Notes: a model not told the origin generated them from the sequence alone. Shown: positions 1 to 8,947, counted from the stretch's first letter. The stretch: DNA of 64,000 nucleotides from Candidatus Binatus soli (GCA_002479255.1 DLMJ01000007.1:1-64000); one strand, 5' to 3'. Numbers and translations are program-made.

Positions 1-2094
1 CGCGATCTGGCGCAGCAGTTCATCGTCCCGAAACTGCAGTTGCTACTGGGCGACAAGGCGGAGAACTACTACGTCCAGTTCGACGCCGTGAACGTTGCAC
101 AAAAGAACCAGATGTATTCGCTGCGCTTCGGCGAGTACGGTCTGCTCGATGTTCAGGCAAAATTCTTCGAGATTCCACACGACTTCAGCAACGGCGTCGC
201 GAGCACGCCGTACGACGAAAACGGCGGAAATTTCACTCTATCCTCGAAGCCCACGCCCCCCGCAACCCTCCATTCCTGGCTGGAAGCGAACGACAAACCG
301 TTCGACATGAGCATCCTCGAAGGTGTCGCGGACATCAACGTGCGCTATACGCCGACGCCGTCGCTGACCTTCAGTGCGAACATGGATTACCAGAACCCCA
401 CCGGCCAACAGCCTTTCGGCGGGAGCTTTCTGTTTGGCCCCAACCCGGGTACTTTCACAGTTAATGAACTCTTTGTGCCAATCCAGTACTACATCTATAA
501 CTTCGGCACAGGCGTGGAATGGGCGAAAGACGGATGGCTGCTCGGTTTCCAGTACCAGGGGTCTTTCTTCGTCGATGACTACAGCACCCTGACTTGGGAC
601 AACCCCCTCAATGTTAGCGGAATAGGGGCCAATGGCTCAGGTGCCACCGCATGCCATGATTCGGCAACTTTTAGTTCCGGAACCGATTATACCGGCGGCC
701 CCTGCCAGGGGCGGGCAACCATGTACCCGAGCAACCAAGCTCACAATTTCATCGTGAACGGAGCAGGTCAGCTTCCATTCAACACGCACGTGATGGGTAG
801 CCTCGAGTACGGATTCTGGCTGCAGAACGCTCCTTTCATCCCGCTTACGACCAACAGTCTCTATAAGCAGTCATTAAGTTCGGTCGGAGCGCCCAATAGC
901 CTCGGCGGCGACATACAACCGTTCTTCGGCAACCTCACGATCGACAGCAATCCGATCGAACCGCTGAATATCAAGGCGACGTATTCGTACTTCGATTACG
1001 ACAACCTAACGCCGACGATCACCTTCAAAGGTGTTAAGTCGCTGAATGACGTAGCGGACGCGCAGACGCCTTTCGCCGCTTATCCCTTTGCATTCTCGGA
1101 GCAGGACGTCAGCCTTGAGCCAACCTACCGTGTGACTGATACGCTGGCCGCACACTTTATGTTCAAGTGGCAGACCAACCACAACGACGGGCTGGAGGTG
1201 CTGCAGCAGGATCAAACCAGCTACGGACCGGCGCTCGATTGGAACCCATACCCGTGGCTGACTTTCCGGGCGGATTACCAACACGCGCATCGCGACTCGC
1301 CGGGATACAACAACAATCGCGCTGACCTGGTCTCGGTGCTTGGCTCGAACGAGCTTCAGGACCTCTGGCGGTTCGACGAGGCCACGCTCGATGTGAACCA
1401 GACCTCGCTCTATGCCTCCGCGCAGCCGATCGAAACCCTCACGCTGTTCGCCGCCTTCAATTACGACGACTATCGCTACCCCAACAGCGACTTCGGCCTG
1501 GAGCACACTTCAGACTATTCGCCGTCGGCGGGGGCCAGTTGGGAACCGATTCCAGGCACGCACCTTTTTAGCGACTACTCGTGGCAGGCGTACGATTGGA
1601 ACCTGTGGTCACAAGACAACAGTGGGGGTTCGCTCACGCCGCCGAAGCCTCCGTTTGGAAAAACGTACGCTTGGGAGGCCACGGGCCGCAACCAGGGCAA
1701 CAATATCGATTTCGGCATGGACATCGCGATACCGCAGAATCGCATCCTGATGCGACCGTCGCACCTGAAACTCCAGTACACCTACACGGTTGGCAGCAAC
1801 CAGACCCACCAAACGGGGGCTACCGCGGAGCCAGTGGCGTCACAAGCGATCGACTATCCCAATGTCGGCAGCCAGTTCCAAGAGTTGATGATTCAGTACC
1901 AGTACGATTTGCTTGACAACCTGGCGATCAACGTCGGCTACTACTTCACCCACTCCGGCGAAAACAATTTCATGGTGGACCAGATGGCGAACTACATGCC
2001 GAATGCAAGCGCAAATTCGACATTTCTCGGCAACAGCGACCTGCATTCATACAACGTCAATGTCGCATTCATAACCCTGAAATATAAATTTTAA
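1..2094 (+). CDS. MtrB/PioB-family outer-membrane beta-barrel, 5' truncated by window edge
   Basis: The reading frame is open from base 1, so the true start and signal peptide lie outside the window. At least 690 residues are present. The protein is rich in alternating aromatic and polar strands and ends in the C-terminal phenylalanine (KYKF) typical of outer-membrane barrels. The overall pattern (long strands ending in aromatic girdles, Asn/Asp/Gly-rich loops) resembles the MtrB/PioB decaheme-associated porins. Members of that family sheathe a periplasmic decaheme cytochrome and carry electrons across the outer membrane. The downstream neighbours are all electron carriers, which supports this role. 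The expected MtrA/PioA-type decaheme partner is not in view and would be sought just upstream. Family assignment is by recognition rather than alignment; an unrelated barrel is possible but less likely. Confidence 0.75.
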   Translation, partial: RDLAQQFIVPKLQLLLGDKAENYYVQFDAVNVAQKNQMYSLRFGEYGLLDVQAKFFEIPHDFSNGVASTPYDENGGNFTLSSKPTPPATLHSWLEANDKPFDMSILEGVADINVRYTPTPSLTFSANMDYQNPTGQQPFGGSFLFGPNPGTFTVNELFVPIQYYIYNFGTGVEWAKDGWLLGFQYQGSFFVDDYSTLTWDNPLNVSGIGANGSGATACHDSATFSSGTDYTGGPCQGRATMYPSNQAHNFIVNGAGQLPFNTHVMGSLEYGFWLQNAPFIPLTTNSLYKQSLSSVGAPNSLGGDIQPFFGNLTIDSNPIEPLNIKATYSYFDYDNLTPTITFKGVKSLNDVADAQTPFAAYPFAFSEQDVSLEPTYRVTDTLAAHFMFKWQTNHNDGLEVLQQDQTSYGPALDWNPYPWLTFRADYQHAHRDSPGYNNNRADLVSVLGSNELQDLWRFDEATLDVNQTSLYASAQPIETLTLFAAFNYDDYRYPNSDFGLEHTSDYSPSAGASWEPIPGTHLFSDYSWQAYDWNLWSQDNSGGSLTPPKPPFGKTYAWEATGRNQGNNIDFGMDIAIPQNRILMRPSHLKLQYTYTVGSNQTHQTGATAEPVASQAIDYPNVGSQFQELMIQYQYDLLDNLAINVGYYFTHSGENNFMVDQMANYMPNASANSTFLGNSDLHSYNVNVAFITLKYKF

Positions 2095-2212
2095 GCCAAC
2101 GCTGGTATACGCAAAGCGAGAGGTCGGGACAAACAACGAATGACCGTCTTTTCGCCGCGGCCCAGCCCATAAACCAAACACCGGAAAAGGAACGGAAGGA
2201 AGGAGAGGATAC

Positions 2213-2626
2213 ATGTCAAAGAGTGTTACGACCAAGAATCGATCGAGACTGTGGATTTGGACCGCGGCGGCCATACCGGCAGTTGCAGCGCTGGCGTTGA
2301 TCTCAACCGGCGCCCACGCAGCCGATGCCGCGGCCGCGGCCAGCAGTTACTCGGATACATGCGCGAAGTGTCACGGCCCGGCCGGCAAGGGCGACGGCCC
2401 CAAAGCGGCCGAACTGAAGACCAAGGAAGGCAAGCCGGTTGCCATCGGAGATTTGTCCGATTGCGCCAAGATGAGCAAGATAACCGATGACGACATGTTC
2501 AAGGAGCTGAAGGAGGGTGGCGCGGCAGTGGGCAAGAGCAAGTTCATGACCCCCTATGGCGATGCGATGGAGGACGACGAAATCAAGGCGCTGGTCACGT
2601 ACGTCAGAACCTTGTGCAAGAAGTAA
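2213..2626 (+). CDS. Periplasmic monoheme c-type cytochrome (paralogue 1)
   Basis: A 137-aa exported cytochrome. A hydrophobic signal peptide (about residues 13-36, ending AHA) precedes one heme motif, CAKCH, at residues 50-54, followed by the class I sequence KGDGPKAAEL. The probable axial methionine is Met112 in FMTPYG. Two extra cysteines, Cys84 (LSDCAKM) and Cys135 (TLCKK), are conserved in all four small cytochromes of this window and could form a disulfide. An AAGGAGAGG ribosome site precedes the ATG. It probably shuttles single electrons in the periplasm between the inner-membrane complexes and the outer-membrane conduit. It follows the barrel gene by about 120 bp and is almost duplicated by the next gene. 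Confidence 0.9.
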   Translation: MSKSVTTKNRSRLWIWTAAAIPAVAALALISTGAHAADAAAAASSYSDTCAKCHGPAGKGDGPKAAELKTKEGKPVAIGDLSDCAKMSKITDDDMFKELKEGGAAVGKSKFMTPYGDAMEDDEIKALVTYVRTLCKK

Positions 2627-2723
2627 CGGCGTGAGCGCCGAGCTCCAGCCGGGGATAAGCCGCTGAATGCGCGTTTTTGCCATCGGCAGGCACCCCGAAT
2701 GGAAACGGCAAGACGGAGGAGCC

Positions 2724-3137
2724 ATGTCAAAGAGTTTGAAAACGAAGATTCGATCGAGACTGTGGATTTGGACCGTGTCGGCCATACCGGCAGTTGCAGC
2801 GCTGGCGTTGATCTCAACGGCCGCCCACGCAGCCGATGCCGCGGCCGCGGCCAGCAGTTATTCGGAAACATGCGCGAAGTGTCACGGCAAGACCGGCAAG
2901 GGCGATGGCCCCAAAGCGGCCGAACTGAAGAGCAAGGAAGGCAAGCCGATCAGCTGCGGCGATTTGTCCGATTGCGCCCAGATGGCCAAGATTACGGACG
3001 ACGACATGTTCAAGGAACTGAAGGAGGGCGGCCAGGCGGTGGGCAAGAGCAAGTACATGACCCCCTATGGCGATGCGATGGAGGACGACGAGATCAAGGC
3101 TCTGGTTGCGTACGTCAGAACCTTGTGCAAGAAGTAG
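2724..3137 (+). CDS. Periplasmic monoheme c-type cytochrome (paralogue 2, tandem duplicate)
   Basis: A 137-aa near-copy of the preceding cytochrome at a repeat period of 511 bp: same signal peptide, CAKCH at 50-54, Met112-type ligand (YMTPYG) and the extra cysteine pair at about 84 and 135. An additional cysteine occurs in KPISCGDLSD, absent from paralogue 1. The ATG at 2724 is preferred over an in-frame ATG at 2667: it aligns with paralogue 1 and has an ACGGAGGAG ribosome site just upstream. Most differences from copy 1 are conservative, so both copies are likely functional and the duplication is fairly recent. Confidence 0.9.
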   Translation: MSKSLKTKIRSRLWIWTVSAIPAVAALALISTAAHAADAAAAASSYSETCAKCHGKTGKGDGPKAAELKSKEGKPISCGDLSDCAQMAKITDDDMFKELKEGGQAVGKSKYMTPYGDAMEDDEIKALVAYVRTLCKK

Positions 3138-3332
3138 CGGCGCGCGCCAGGGTCCAGAATGAGCCGCGGCGCGCGGGGTTGAAAGCGTGCAGACTCGGAA
3201 AGCGGCCGGCTTGCAGTTCGCCGGCGGCATCGCCTAGCAGTTGTGCTCGCGCTCGCCCTGACCACCCAAAGCTGCCAAGTGAAAGGCCTGGCACCGGTAG
3301 CCGGCTGAACCTCACCAGAGAGCGACCCGAGA

Positions 3333-3366
3333 CAAGCGGGTCCGATCCGAGGGATCGGACCGCTTG
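3333..3366. other. Strong intergenic hairpin upstream of the seven-heme cytochrome
   Basis: Left arm 3333-3348 and right arm 3352-3366 pair over about 15 bp with one bulged base and a 3-nt loop. No T-run follows on either strand, so it is not a classical terminator. It sits 60 bp before the ATG at 3426, inside the 288-bp gap after the tandem cytochromes. It could be an mRNA-stabilising or processing element separating highly expressed small cytochromes from the downstream genes. Nothing else was recognised in this gap. Confidence 0.4.
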
Positions 3367-3425
3367 CCGCTCGGAAACCGGGCGTCGCTTCCCCAGATTC
3401 CAGAGAGAAGCGACGCAGGTGGAAT

Positions 3426-4967
3426 ATGCCAACGAGCGGAGATGAGCCGGGCGCACCGGGATCGGTGCGCGAGGAACGGCAAAATGGCGCCGAGGCCGAA
3501 CGCGAATTGCCAAGCCTGGCTCGCAACCGGCTGAGCATCTCGGGCCTGATCATCGCCATCATCGTCCTGGCGGACATGCTTTCCCTGGCTGGCATGACGC
3601 TGTTGGGGGTGCAGTTGAACCCCTACGTCGGCATTTTTGCCTACCTGATCGGTCCGGCCGTCATGATACTGGGCCTGTTGCTCATTCCGGCCGGGATGCT
3701 GCTGGAACGGCGGCGACGCCGGAGGTTTTTGCCGGGTGAGCTGCCGCCCTTCCCCAAGCTCGATCTCAACGAGGCTTCGGTTCGGCGCGGCTTTCTCGGC
3801 GCGGTAGGCTTTTCGATGTTTTTCGTGGTTCTGAGCCTGGTGGCAAGCTACCAAGGCTACCAGTTCACGGACTCGGCGATGTTCTGCGGCCAGACCTGTC
3901 ACGTCCCGATGAAGCCGGAATTCGACGCCTACGAGGATTCGCCGCACGCGCGGGTCGCATGCGCGGGCTGCCACGTCGGACCCGGCGCCACCTGGTTTGT
4001 TCGCTCCAAGCTGTCGGGCGCCTATCAGGTCTATTCGGTAATGTTCAACAAGTACCCCAGACCTATCGAAACCCCGATCAAGGAGTTGCGGCCGATTCGG
4101 GCAGCCTGCGAGCAATGCCATTGGCCGCAGAAATTCTACGGTGCACAACTCAAGGTCTTCCCGCATTATGGCTACGACGAGAAGAACACCGCCATGCGTA
4201 TCCAGATGCTGATTAAGACCGGAGGAGGATCTGCCGAGTTCGGCCGCGCCACCGGAATCCACTGGCACATGAACATCGCCAACGAAGTTTGGTACGCGGC
4301 TACTGACAAGCAGTCCCAGGCGATTCCCTGGGTAAAAGTAAGGACCCCTGACGGAAGGACCACGGAATATCTCGCCAAGGACAGTTCGCTGACCGCAAAG
4401 CAGATCGCGGAGATTCCCGTCCAGGCGATGGACTGCGTAACCTGCCACGCCCGCCCGTCCCATAAGTTTCGTCCGCCCGATCAGGCGGTCGATGAGGCGT
4501 TCGAGGGGGGCCAGCTCGACCCTACGCTTCCCTTCTTGAAGAGGCAGGCGGTCAAGGCGCTGCTCAAGCACTACGACACGCCGGAACACGCGGCCGAGGG
4601 AATCGCAACGGCACTCGATACCTTTTACCGCAATCGCTACGCCCCGATTTATGCCGGGAAGTGGCCGCAAATCCAGGCTGCCATCGCCGCCGTGCAGCAG
4701 ATCTACAAAAAGAACATCTTTCCGTATATGCGGGTTGACTGGCGCACGCATCCCGACAACATCGGCCACCTATATTACCCGGGATGCTTCCGCTGTCACG
4801 ACGGGCAGCACGTCAGCACCGATGGCCGGGTGATACCCCAGGAATGCGAAACCTGTCACACGGTCCTTGCAACTCCCACCAGTGTCGCCGAGTTCAAGCA
4901 TCCAATCGATCTGAAAGATGTAGGCGGCGCGACCTGCAGCACCTGTCACACCGGGGGGGTGCTATAG
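3426..4967 (+). CDS. NapC/NirT-like membrane-anchored seven-heme cytochrome c
   Basis: A 513-aa protein. Residues about 40-60, 66-93 and 122-142 are membrane segments, followed by a NapC/NirT-type periplasmic domain. The first heme motif is the expanded CGQTCH (154-159, CX3CH), followed by VPMKPE. Regular CXXCH motifs start at Cys179, 228, 337, 454, 474 and 504, giving seven probable hemes. The order (unusual first heme, then HARVAC-CH about 20 residues later) is the NapC/NrfH quinol-oxidising arrangement. The C-terminal three hemes extend beyond the usual tetraheme core. Likely role: oxidises menaquinol at the inner membrane and passes electrons to the eleven-heme protein encoded 30 bp downstream. 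An AGGTGG ribosome site supports the ATG at 3426. Confidence 0.85.
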   Translation: MPTSGDEPGAPGSVREERQNGAEAERELPSLARNRLSISGLIIAIIVLADMLSLAGMTLLGVQLNPYVGIFAYLIGPAVMILGLLLIPAGMLLERRRRRRFLPGELPPFPKLDLNEASVRRGFLGAVGFSMFFVVLSLVASYQGYQFTDSAMFCGQTCHVPMKPEFDAYEDSPHARVACAGCHVGPGATWFVRSKLSGAYQVYSVMFNKYPRPIETPIKELRPIRAACEQCHWPQKFYGAQLKVFPHYGYDEKNTAMRIQMLIKTGGGSAEFGRATGIHWHMNIANEVWYAATDKQSQAIPWVKVRTPDGRTTEYLAKDSSLTAKQIAEIPVQAMDCVTCHARPSHKFRPPDQAVDEAFEGGQLDPTLPFLKRQAVKALLKHYDTPEHAAEGIATALDTFYRNRYAPIYAGKWPQIQAAIAAVQQIYKKNIFPYMRVDWRTHPDNIGHLYYPGCFRCHDGQHVSTDGRVIPQECETCHTVLATPTSVAEFKHPIDLKDVGGATCSTCHTGGVL

Positions 4968-4997
4968 TGCATCGGCACGGCTCAGGCGGAGCGGACA

Positions 4998-6311
4998 ATG
5001 GCGCACGGATCAAGGCGGATGGCTAGCTCAGGGCGGATGGTTAGCGGCTTCGGGCGCATCGCGTGCGCTATTGCCGTAATGCTGCTGTCCGCGGTTGCGA
5101 TGGCGCAGGCGGCTGCGACGAAGGTGCAGGCGGCTTCGACGAAGGTGCTCAGCGATAGCGATTGCCTGTCCTGCCATAATCTGAAGGCCAGCGCCAAGTT
5201 GCAGGCCAGGCCGGTTAGCGTGTACGTCAATGCGGAGACATTCCAGCCCTCGATCCACGCGAAGCTGGGTTGTAACTCCTGCCATTCTGACATCCATGCC
5301 TTTCCCCATCCCGATCCGGTCCGACCCGTTTCATGCGCCGGCTGCCACTCGAGCCAAACTGCGGCCTTCGCGGGCAGCGTTCACGCAATCGCCGAGCGGG
5401 AGAAGAAGAGCCGCTTTCCGGCCTGCCTCAATTGTCACGGAAACCCTCACGGCATGCGCGCTAAGACTGACCCGAAGTCGCGAGTCTATCCGCTCAACCT
5501 GCCGCGCACCTGTGGCACCTGCCACGGAAACCCCGAGATTGCCAAGAAATATGGCTTTCCGGACGTGTACGCGCTTTACATGGATTCGATTCACGGCTTC
5601 GCGCTGACCAGCGACGGGCTGCTGGTGGCGGCCACCTGCGCCAGTTGCCATGGGGCGCACGATATCCTGAGCAGAAAGGACCCGAAGAGCCGGACCTTCC
5701 GTAACAATGTGCCGGCGACCTGCGGCGGGTGCCATGCCGGCGTCCAAGTCGATTACCTTGCCGGAGCGCACGGCACGGCGATGATGGCCGGGCGCCCGAA
5801 TGCTCCGGTATGCACGAATTGCCATACCGCGCATCAGATTACCCAGGTGAACGTCGTGAACTGGCAACTCAAAACCGTCGCCACCTGCGGTAACTGTCAC
5901 AAGAAGAGGCTGTACACCTACCGCGATACTTTCCACGGCCAAGTGACTGAACTCGGTTTCGTCGCCACGGCACGATGCTGGAGTTGCCATGGCTCTCACT
6001 TAATTCTTCGGGCCTCCAATCTCAATTCGAAGGTGGCGCCGGCCAACCTCCCGGCCACCTGCGGCAAGTGCCACCATGGCGCAACCGCGAGCTTTGTCAG
6101 CTACGAACCACATCCTAATCCGCACGATCGGCGGCAGAATCCAGCCTTATATTACGCGGCGCTCTTCATGAACCTGCTGCTTTTGGGGGTTTTCCTCTTC
6201 TTCGGCCTGCACACGGCGATGTGGCTTGCGCGGTCGTTGATGGACAAGGGGCAGGGCGCACGCCGCCCGCCTGCCACCTCTGCCAAGAAGGACGATGGAG
6301 TGAAGCGGTGA
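4998..6311 (+). CDS. Eleven-heme cytochrome c with C-terminal membrane anchor
   Basis: A 437-aa protein with an N-terminal signal or anchor (about 20-39) and eleven CXXCH motifs, starting at Cys56, 92, 113, 143, 172, 214, 242, 272, 297, 327 and 355. A C-terminal membrane helix spans about 384-411, followed by a basic tail. Several hemes lie in repeats of the type P-A-T-C-G-x-C-H, suggesting internal duplication of two-heme units. The membrane helix places the heme chain in the periplasm next to the inner membrane. The stop codon overlaps the start of the cytochrome b gene by 4 nt, so the two probably form one complex, a b-type quinol module feeding a multiheme wire. I do not recognise a named family for this exact architecture. 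Confidence 0.85.
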   Translation: MAHGSRRMASSGRMVSGFGRIACAIAVMLLSAVAMAQAAATKVQAASTKVLSDSDCLSCHNLKASAKLQARPVSVYVNAETFQPSIHAKLGCNSCHSDIHAFPHPDPVRPVSCAGCHSSQTAAFAGSVHAIAEREKKSRFPACLNCHGNPHGMRAKTDPKSRVYPLNLPRTCGTCHGNPEIAKKYGFPDVYALYMDSIHGFALTSDGLLVAATCASCHGAHDILSRKDPKSRTFRNNVPATCGGCHAGVQVDYLAGAHGTAMMAGRPNAPVCTNCHTAHQITQVNVVNWQLKTVATCGNCHKKRLYTYRDTFHGQVTELGFVATARCWSCHGSHLILRASNLNSKVAPANLPATCGKCHHGATASFVSYEPHPNPHDRRQNPALYYAALFMNLLLLGVFLFFGLHTAMWLARSLMDKGQGARRPPATSAKKDDGVKR

Positions 6312-7138
6312 AGAATAACGATTCAGGCCGCTATTATTTTCGCTTCTCGCTGGGGCAGCGCTACCTGCACGGCTTGGTGATCATAACCTTTTTGGGTCTT
6401 GCCGCTACCGGAATGACGCTCAGGTTCAGCGAGCGGGGTTGGGCAAAATGGCTGGCGGAAATGACCGGCGGATTCGGCGCGGTGCTATCTCTGCACAAGC
6501 TCTGTGCGGTGCTCATATCAGCGGGCTTCGTCTACCATATTGGCGATATCCTCTACAGGGCGATAATAAAGAAGGACCGGAGTCTTTTTTGGGGGCCAAA
6601 CTCGATGACTCCGCAGCCCAAGGACGCCGTGGACCTTTATATGATGGTGCGCTGGTTTCTTTGGATGGGGCCGCAGCCCGAATTCGACCACTTTGCCTAC
6701 TGGGAGAAGTTCGACTATTGGGCGGTGTTCTGGGGAATGGCGATTATCGGCATCAGCGGCTACATGATGTGGTTCGGACCTTTCTTTGCGCGCTTGGTAC
6801 CCGGCTACGTCCTCAATATCGCGCTCCTGATTCACAGTGAGGAAGCTCTGCTGGCCGTCTGGTTCATCTTCATCATCCACTTTTTTAATTCCCACCTGCG
6901 CCCCGAGAAATTTCCGCTCGACCCGGTGATATTTACCGGCCGGCTGACCGGTGGGGAATACCAGCACGAGCGCCCCTTGGATTATTCGCGCCTTGACAAG
7001 TCCGGCGCCCTCGAAATGTTGCGCACCGACCCGCCTCCCCGTTGGCTCCAGAATTTCTCCTGGTTGATCACGGTTATTTCGGTCGGCATCGGATTTTCCC
7101 TGTTGGTGCTTACTCTGATCGCCTTTTGGACCGAGTAG
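6308..7138 (+). CDS. Cytochrome b561-type membrane subunit
   Basis: The start is GTG 6308, overlapping the preceding stop (GTGA); a longer in-frame start at 6221 would lie deep inside the upstream gene and is rejected. The protein has 276 aa and about five membrane helices. Histidines at 21, 63, 77, 176, 191 and 196 sit in or at the ends of helices, as in the diheme cytochromes b of formate dehydrogenase and thiosulfate-reductase gamma subunits. Likely role: the inner-membrane heme b electron conduit that exchanges electrons with the quinone pool for the eleven-heme cytochrome. Cytochrome b plus multiheme c pairs are known from the Cbc complexes of Geobacter; the analogy is inferred. Confidence 0.8.
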   Translation: MKNNDSGRYYFRFSLGQRYLHGLVIITFLGLAATGMTLRFSERGWAKWLAEMTGGFGAVLSLHKLCAVLISAGFVYHIGDILYRAIIKKDRSLFWGPNSMTPQPKDAVDLYMMVRWFLWMGPQPEFDHFAYWEKFDYWAVFWGMAIIGISGYMMWFGPFFARLVPGYVLNIALLIHSEEALLAVWFIFIIHFFNSHLRPEKFPLDPVIFTGRLTGGEYQHERPLDYSRLDKSGALEMLRTDPPPRWLQNFSWLITVISVGIGFSLLVLTLIAFWTE

Positions 7139-7174
7139 GCCCCGTGGCGGACGCTATATTTCCCCGGCATAGCT

Positions 7175-7203
7175 CGCGCAGGCTTGTTTTTTCGGCCTGC
7201 GCG
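7175..7203 (+). terminator. Hairpin after the cytochrome b gene, weak terminator candidate
   Basis: Arms 7175-7183 and 7195-7203 form a perfect 9-bp GC-rich stem around an 11-nt loop that contains six T. The T-run is in the loop rather than after the stem, so rho-independent termination is doubtful. It lies 36 bp after the cytochrome b stop and 88 bp before the slipin start, a sensible place for a transcript boundary. Confidence 0.35.
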
Positions 7204-7291
7204 CCGTATGTTGGCGCGGATCAAATTCCAGCATCCAAGTTGAACCGGAGCACCGGAACATGAACGCCGCTATCACACGAGGAGAATCGCG

Positions 7292-8059
7292 ATGGCATTC
7301 GGTGTAGTCGTTTTCATCGGCGCAATCTTCATTCTGAGCGGGGTTAAAATCCTTAACGAATACCAGCGCGGCGTAATCTTCCGCCTCGGTCGGCTCACGC
7401 CGTACCGCGGCCCAGGCATAATTTACGTGATCCCCGTGGTGGAACGGATGGTCCGGATCGATCTGCGCACGGTCGTGCTCGACATCCCGCCGCAGGACGT
7501 AATCACCAAGGACAACGTGACCGTCAAGGTGAGCGCGGTGCTCTACTTCCGCGTGGTCGATCCGTCGCGCGCGGTCACCGAGGTGGCAAATTACCTGTTC
7601 GCCACCATGCAGCTCGCGCAGACCACGCTGCGCTCCGTAGGCGGACAGACCGAACTCGACGAACTCTTAAGCCAGCGCGACAAAGTCAACGCGCGCATCC
7701 AGGCGATCATCGATGCCCAAACAGAGCCGTGGGGAATCAAGGTCATGCTCGTCGAGCTGAAGAACATTGACCTGCCACAGGACATGCAGCGTGCGATCGC
7801 CGCGCAGGCCGAGGCCGAGCGCGAACGGCGGGCCAAGGTGATCGCGGCCGAAGGCGAATTTCAGGCGGCGAAGCGCCTGGCCGAGGCGGCGGAAATCATG
7901 GGCAAAAGCCCGATCACACTCCAGCTTCGCTACCTGCAGACGCTTGCTGAGATTGCAACCGAGCATAATTCGACCACTGTGTTTCCCCTCCCAATCGATC
8001 TGCTCGAGCCCTTTCGCAAGCTGACAACCGGCGGTGGCGACCCCGACAAGCCGAAGTAA
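7292..8059 (+). CDS. Slipin/stomatin-like SPFH (band 7) protein
   Basis: A 255-aa protein with one N-terminal membrane segment (about 3-20) followed by the SPFH domain, with the stomatin signatures NEYQRGVIFRLG and GPGIIYVIPVVERMVRIDLR. A charged coiled-coil (about 168-205, rich in Ala, Glu and Arg) and the terminal segment about PITLQLRYLQTL are typical of slipins. Family members oligomerise at the inner membrane and organise membrane proteins or proteolysis; the partner is often an NfeD protein, which is absent here. A GAGGAG ribosome site precedes the ATG. Its place between cytochrome operons suggests a scaffold or quality-control role for the membrane complexes, which is inference. Confidence 0.9.
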   Translation: MAFGVVVFIGAIFILSGVKILNEYQRGVIFRLGRLTPYRGPGIIYVIPVVERMVRIDLRTVVLDIPPQDVITKDNVTVKVSAVLYFRVVDPSRAVTEVANYLFATMQLAQTTLRSVGGQTELDELLSQRDKVNARIQAIIDAQTEPWGIKVMLVELKNIDLPQDMQRAIAAQAEAERERRAKVIAAEGEFQAAKRLAEAAEIMGKSPITLQLRYLQTLAEIATEHNSTTVFPLPIDLLEPFRKLTTGGGDPDKPK

Positions 8060-8264
8060 GGGGAGGTCATCGTGGCGCCGCGGGCGGGTGCGGCGGGCAG
8101 TGGCTTGCAGCGCTGACGCTGATTTGGACCGCTGCACGCAGCAGCGCGGCAGCCGGCAAATGCCGGCTCGCGTGGAGGTCTTAGCAGGTGGCCGGGGGGG
8201 CGTGAAGGGCGACGGGAGGAGGTCGCGGGGTCGGGGAAGGCTGATTACGGTTGACAAATCACTT
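8060..8264. other. Non-coding stretch between slipin and third small cytochrome
   Basis: GC-rich sequence with no convincing gene. A TTGACA hexamer at 8251-8256 could be a -35 element, but no good -10 lies at the correct distance. The next recognisable signal is the sigma54-like site that follows it. Confidence 0.4.
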
Positions 8265-8280
8265 TGGAATAAATGTTGCT
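8265..8280 (+). promoter_or_regulatory. Candidate sigma54 promoter for the third small cytochrome
   Basis: TGGAATAAATGTTGCT has the invariant GG and GC dinucleotides at the correct 10-nt separation and a perfect TTGCT -12 box, but only a partial -24 box (TGGAAT rather than TGGCAC). The expected start site is near 8291, giving a leader of about 145 nt before the cytochrome. It is weaker than the sites at 8948, 16762 and 30415. Confidence 0.4.
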
Positions 8281-8436
8281 CATGTCTAAAGTGTAAGCGG
8301 ATGAAGGGAGCCTAATGTGTGGGAAAATCGCAACGGGAAGCATGCTGCTGTGTATCGACCGAATACACTTGTAGCCTTTTGTCATGATGTTTGGTAACGA
8401 AGCGAAAAATTAGCGCAAACAAGGAGCAGAATGGTC

Positions 8437-8838
8437 ATGTCAGAAAATTCACCGGTTAAGATTCGATCGAAAGGCTGGAGCTGGATGCCCTCGGCGGCTG
8501 CGCTAGCGATGATTTTAGCGCCCGCGTTGATCTCAACCACCGTCCGCGCCGACGATCTGAAGGCCGCGGCCAGCAATTACACGGAGTCGTGCGCGAACTG
8601 CCATGGCAAGACGGGCAAAGGCGATGGACCCAAGGCCGCGAAGCTATCGGTGAAAGTGGGAGACCTGACCGATTGCGCGAAGATGGGCAAGGTCAGTGAC
8701 GACGTCCTCGCCAAGGTCATCAAAGAGGGCGGCCCGGCGGCCAACCTCAACAAGGCGATGACCGGGTTCGGCGATGCCTATGAGGACAACGATATCAAAG
8801 GTCTGGTCGCCTATATCCGCAGCTTTTGCGGAAAGTGA
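8437..8838 (+). CDS. Periplasmic monoheme c-type cytochrome (paralogue 3)
   Basis: About 133 aa if translated from the ATG at 8437 (MSENS, matching the MSKS start of its paralogues); an ATG at 8431 is equally possible because AAGGAG at 8421-8426 serves either. It has a signal peptide, one CANCH heme motif, the class I motif KGDGPKAAKL, a probable methionine ligand in KAMTGFGDAY, and the same extra cysteines as the other paralogues (LTDCAKM and SFCGK). It is shorter than copies 1 and 2 by a small deletion before GDLTDC. It lies 168 bp upstream of the Qrc-like operon but probably has its own promoter. Likely a periplasmic one-electron carrier. Confidence 0.88.
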   Translation: MSENSPVKIRSKGWSWMPSAAALAMILAPALISTTVRADDLKAAASNYTESCANCHGKTGKGDGPKAAKLSVKVGDLTDCAKMGKVSDDVLAKVIKEGGPAANLNKAMTGFGDAYEDNDIKGLVAYIRSFCGK

Positions 8839-8947
8839 CGGCGCGACTTCCAAGCGGCTGCATCGGTTGGAATCACCACGGCGATCAATGCGGGCAATCC
8901 AGGTGGCAGAGATCGCAAGGATATTAAATTGCCTGTGTGGACCCTTG

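Noticed and set aside
2112..2127. Sigma54-like TGGTATACGCAAAGC before the first small cytochrome
   Set aside because: GG and GC are correctly spaced but both boxes are otherwise poor (no TTGC), so it is likely chance.
3312..4769. Long open frame on the minus strand opposite the seven-heme cytochrome
   Set aside because: It is antisense to a gene with seven well-placed heme motifs; its product is Arg-rich without domains, a common artefact of high-GC sequence.
8838..8947. Search for a full copy of the TTTCA-AAA-TGAAA enhancer upstream of the Qrc-like operon promoter
   Set aside because: None was found; only a half-element at 8968-8976, which lies at the start site and could be chance.
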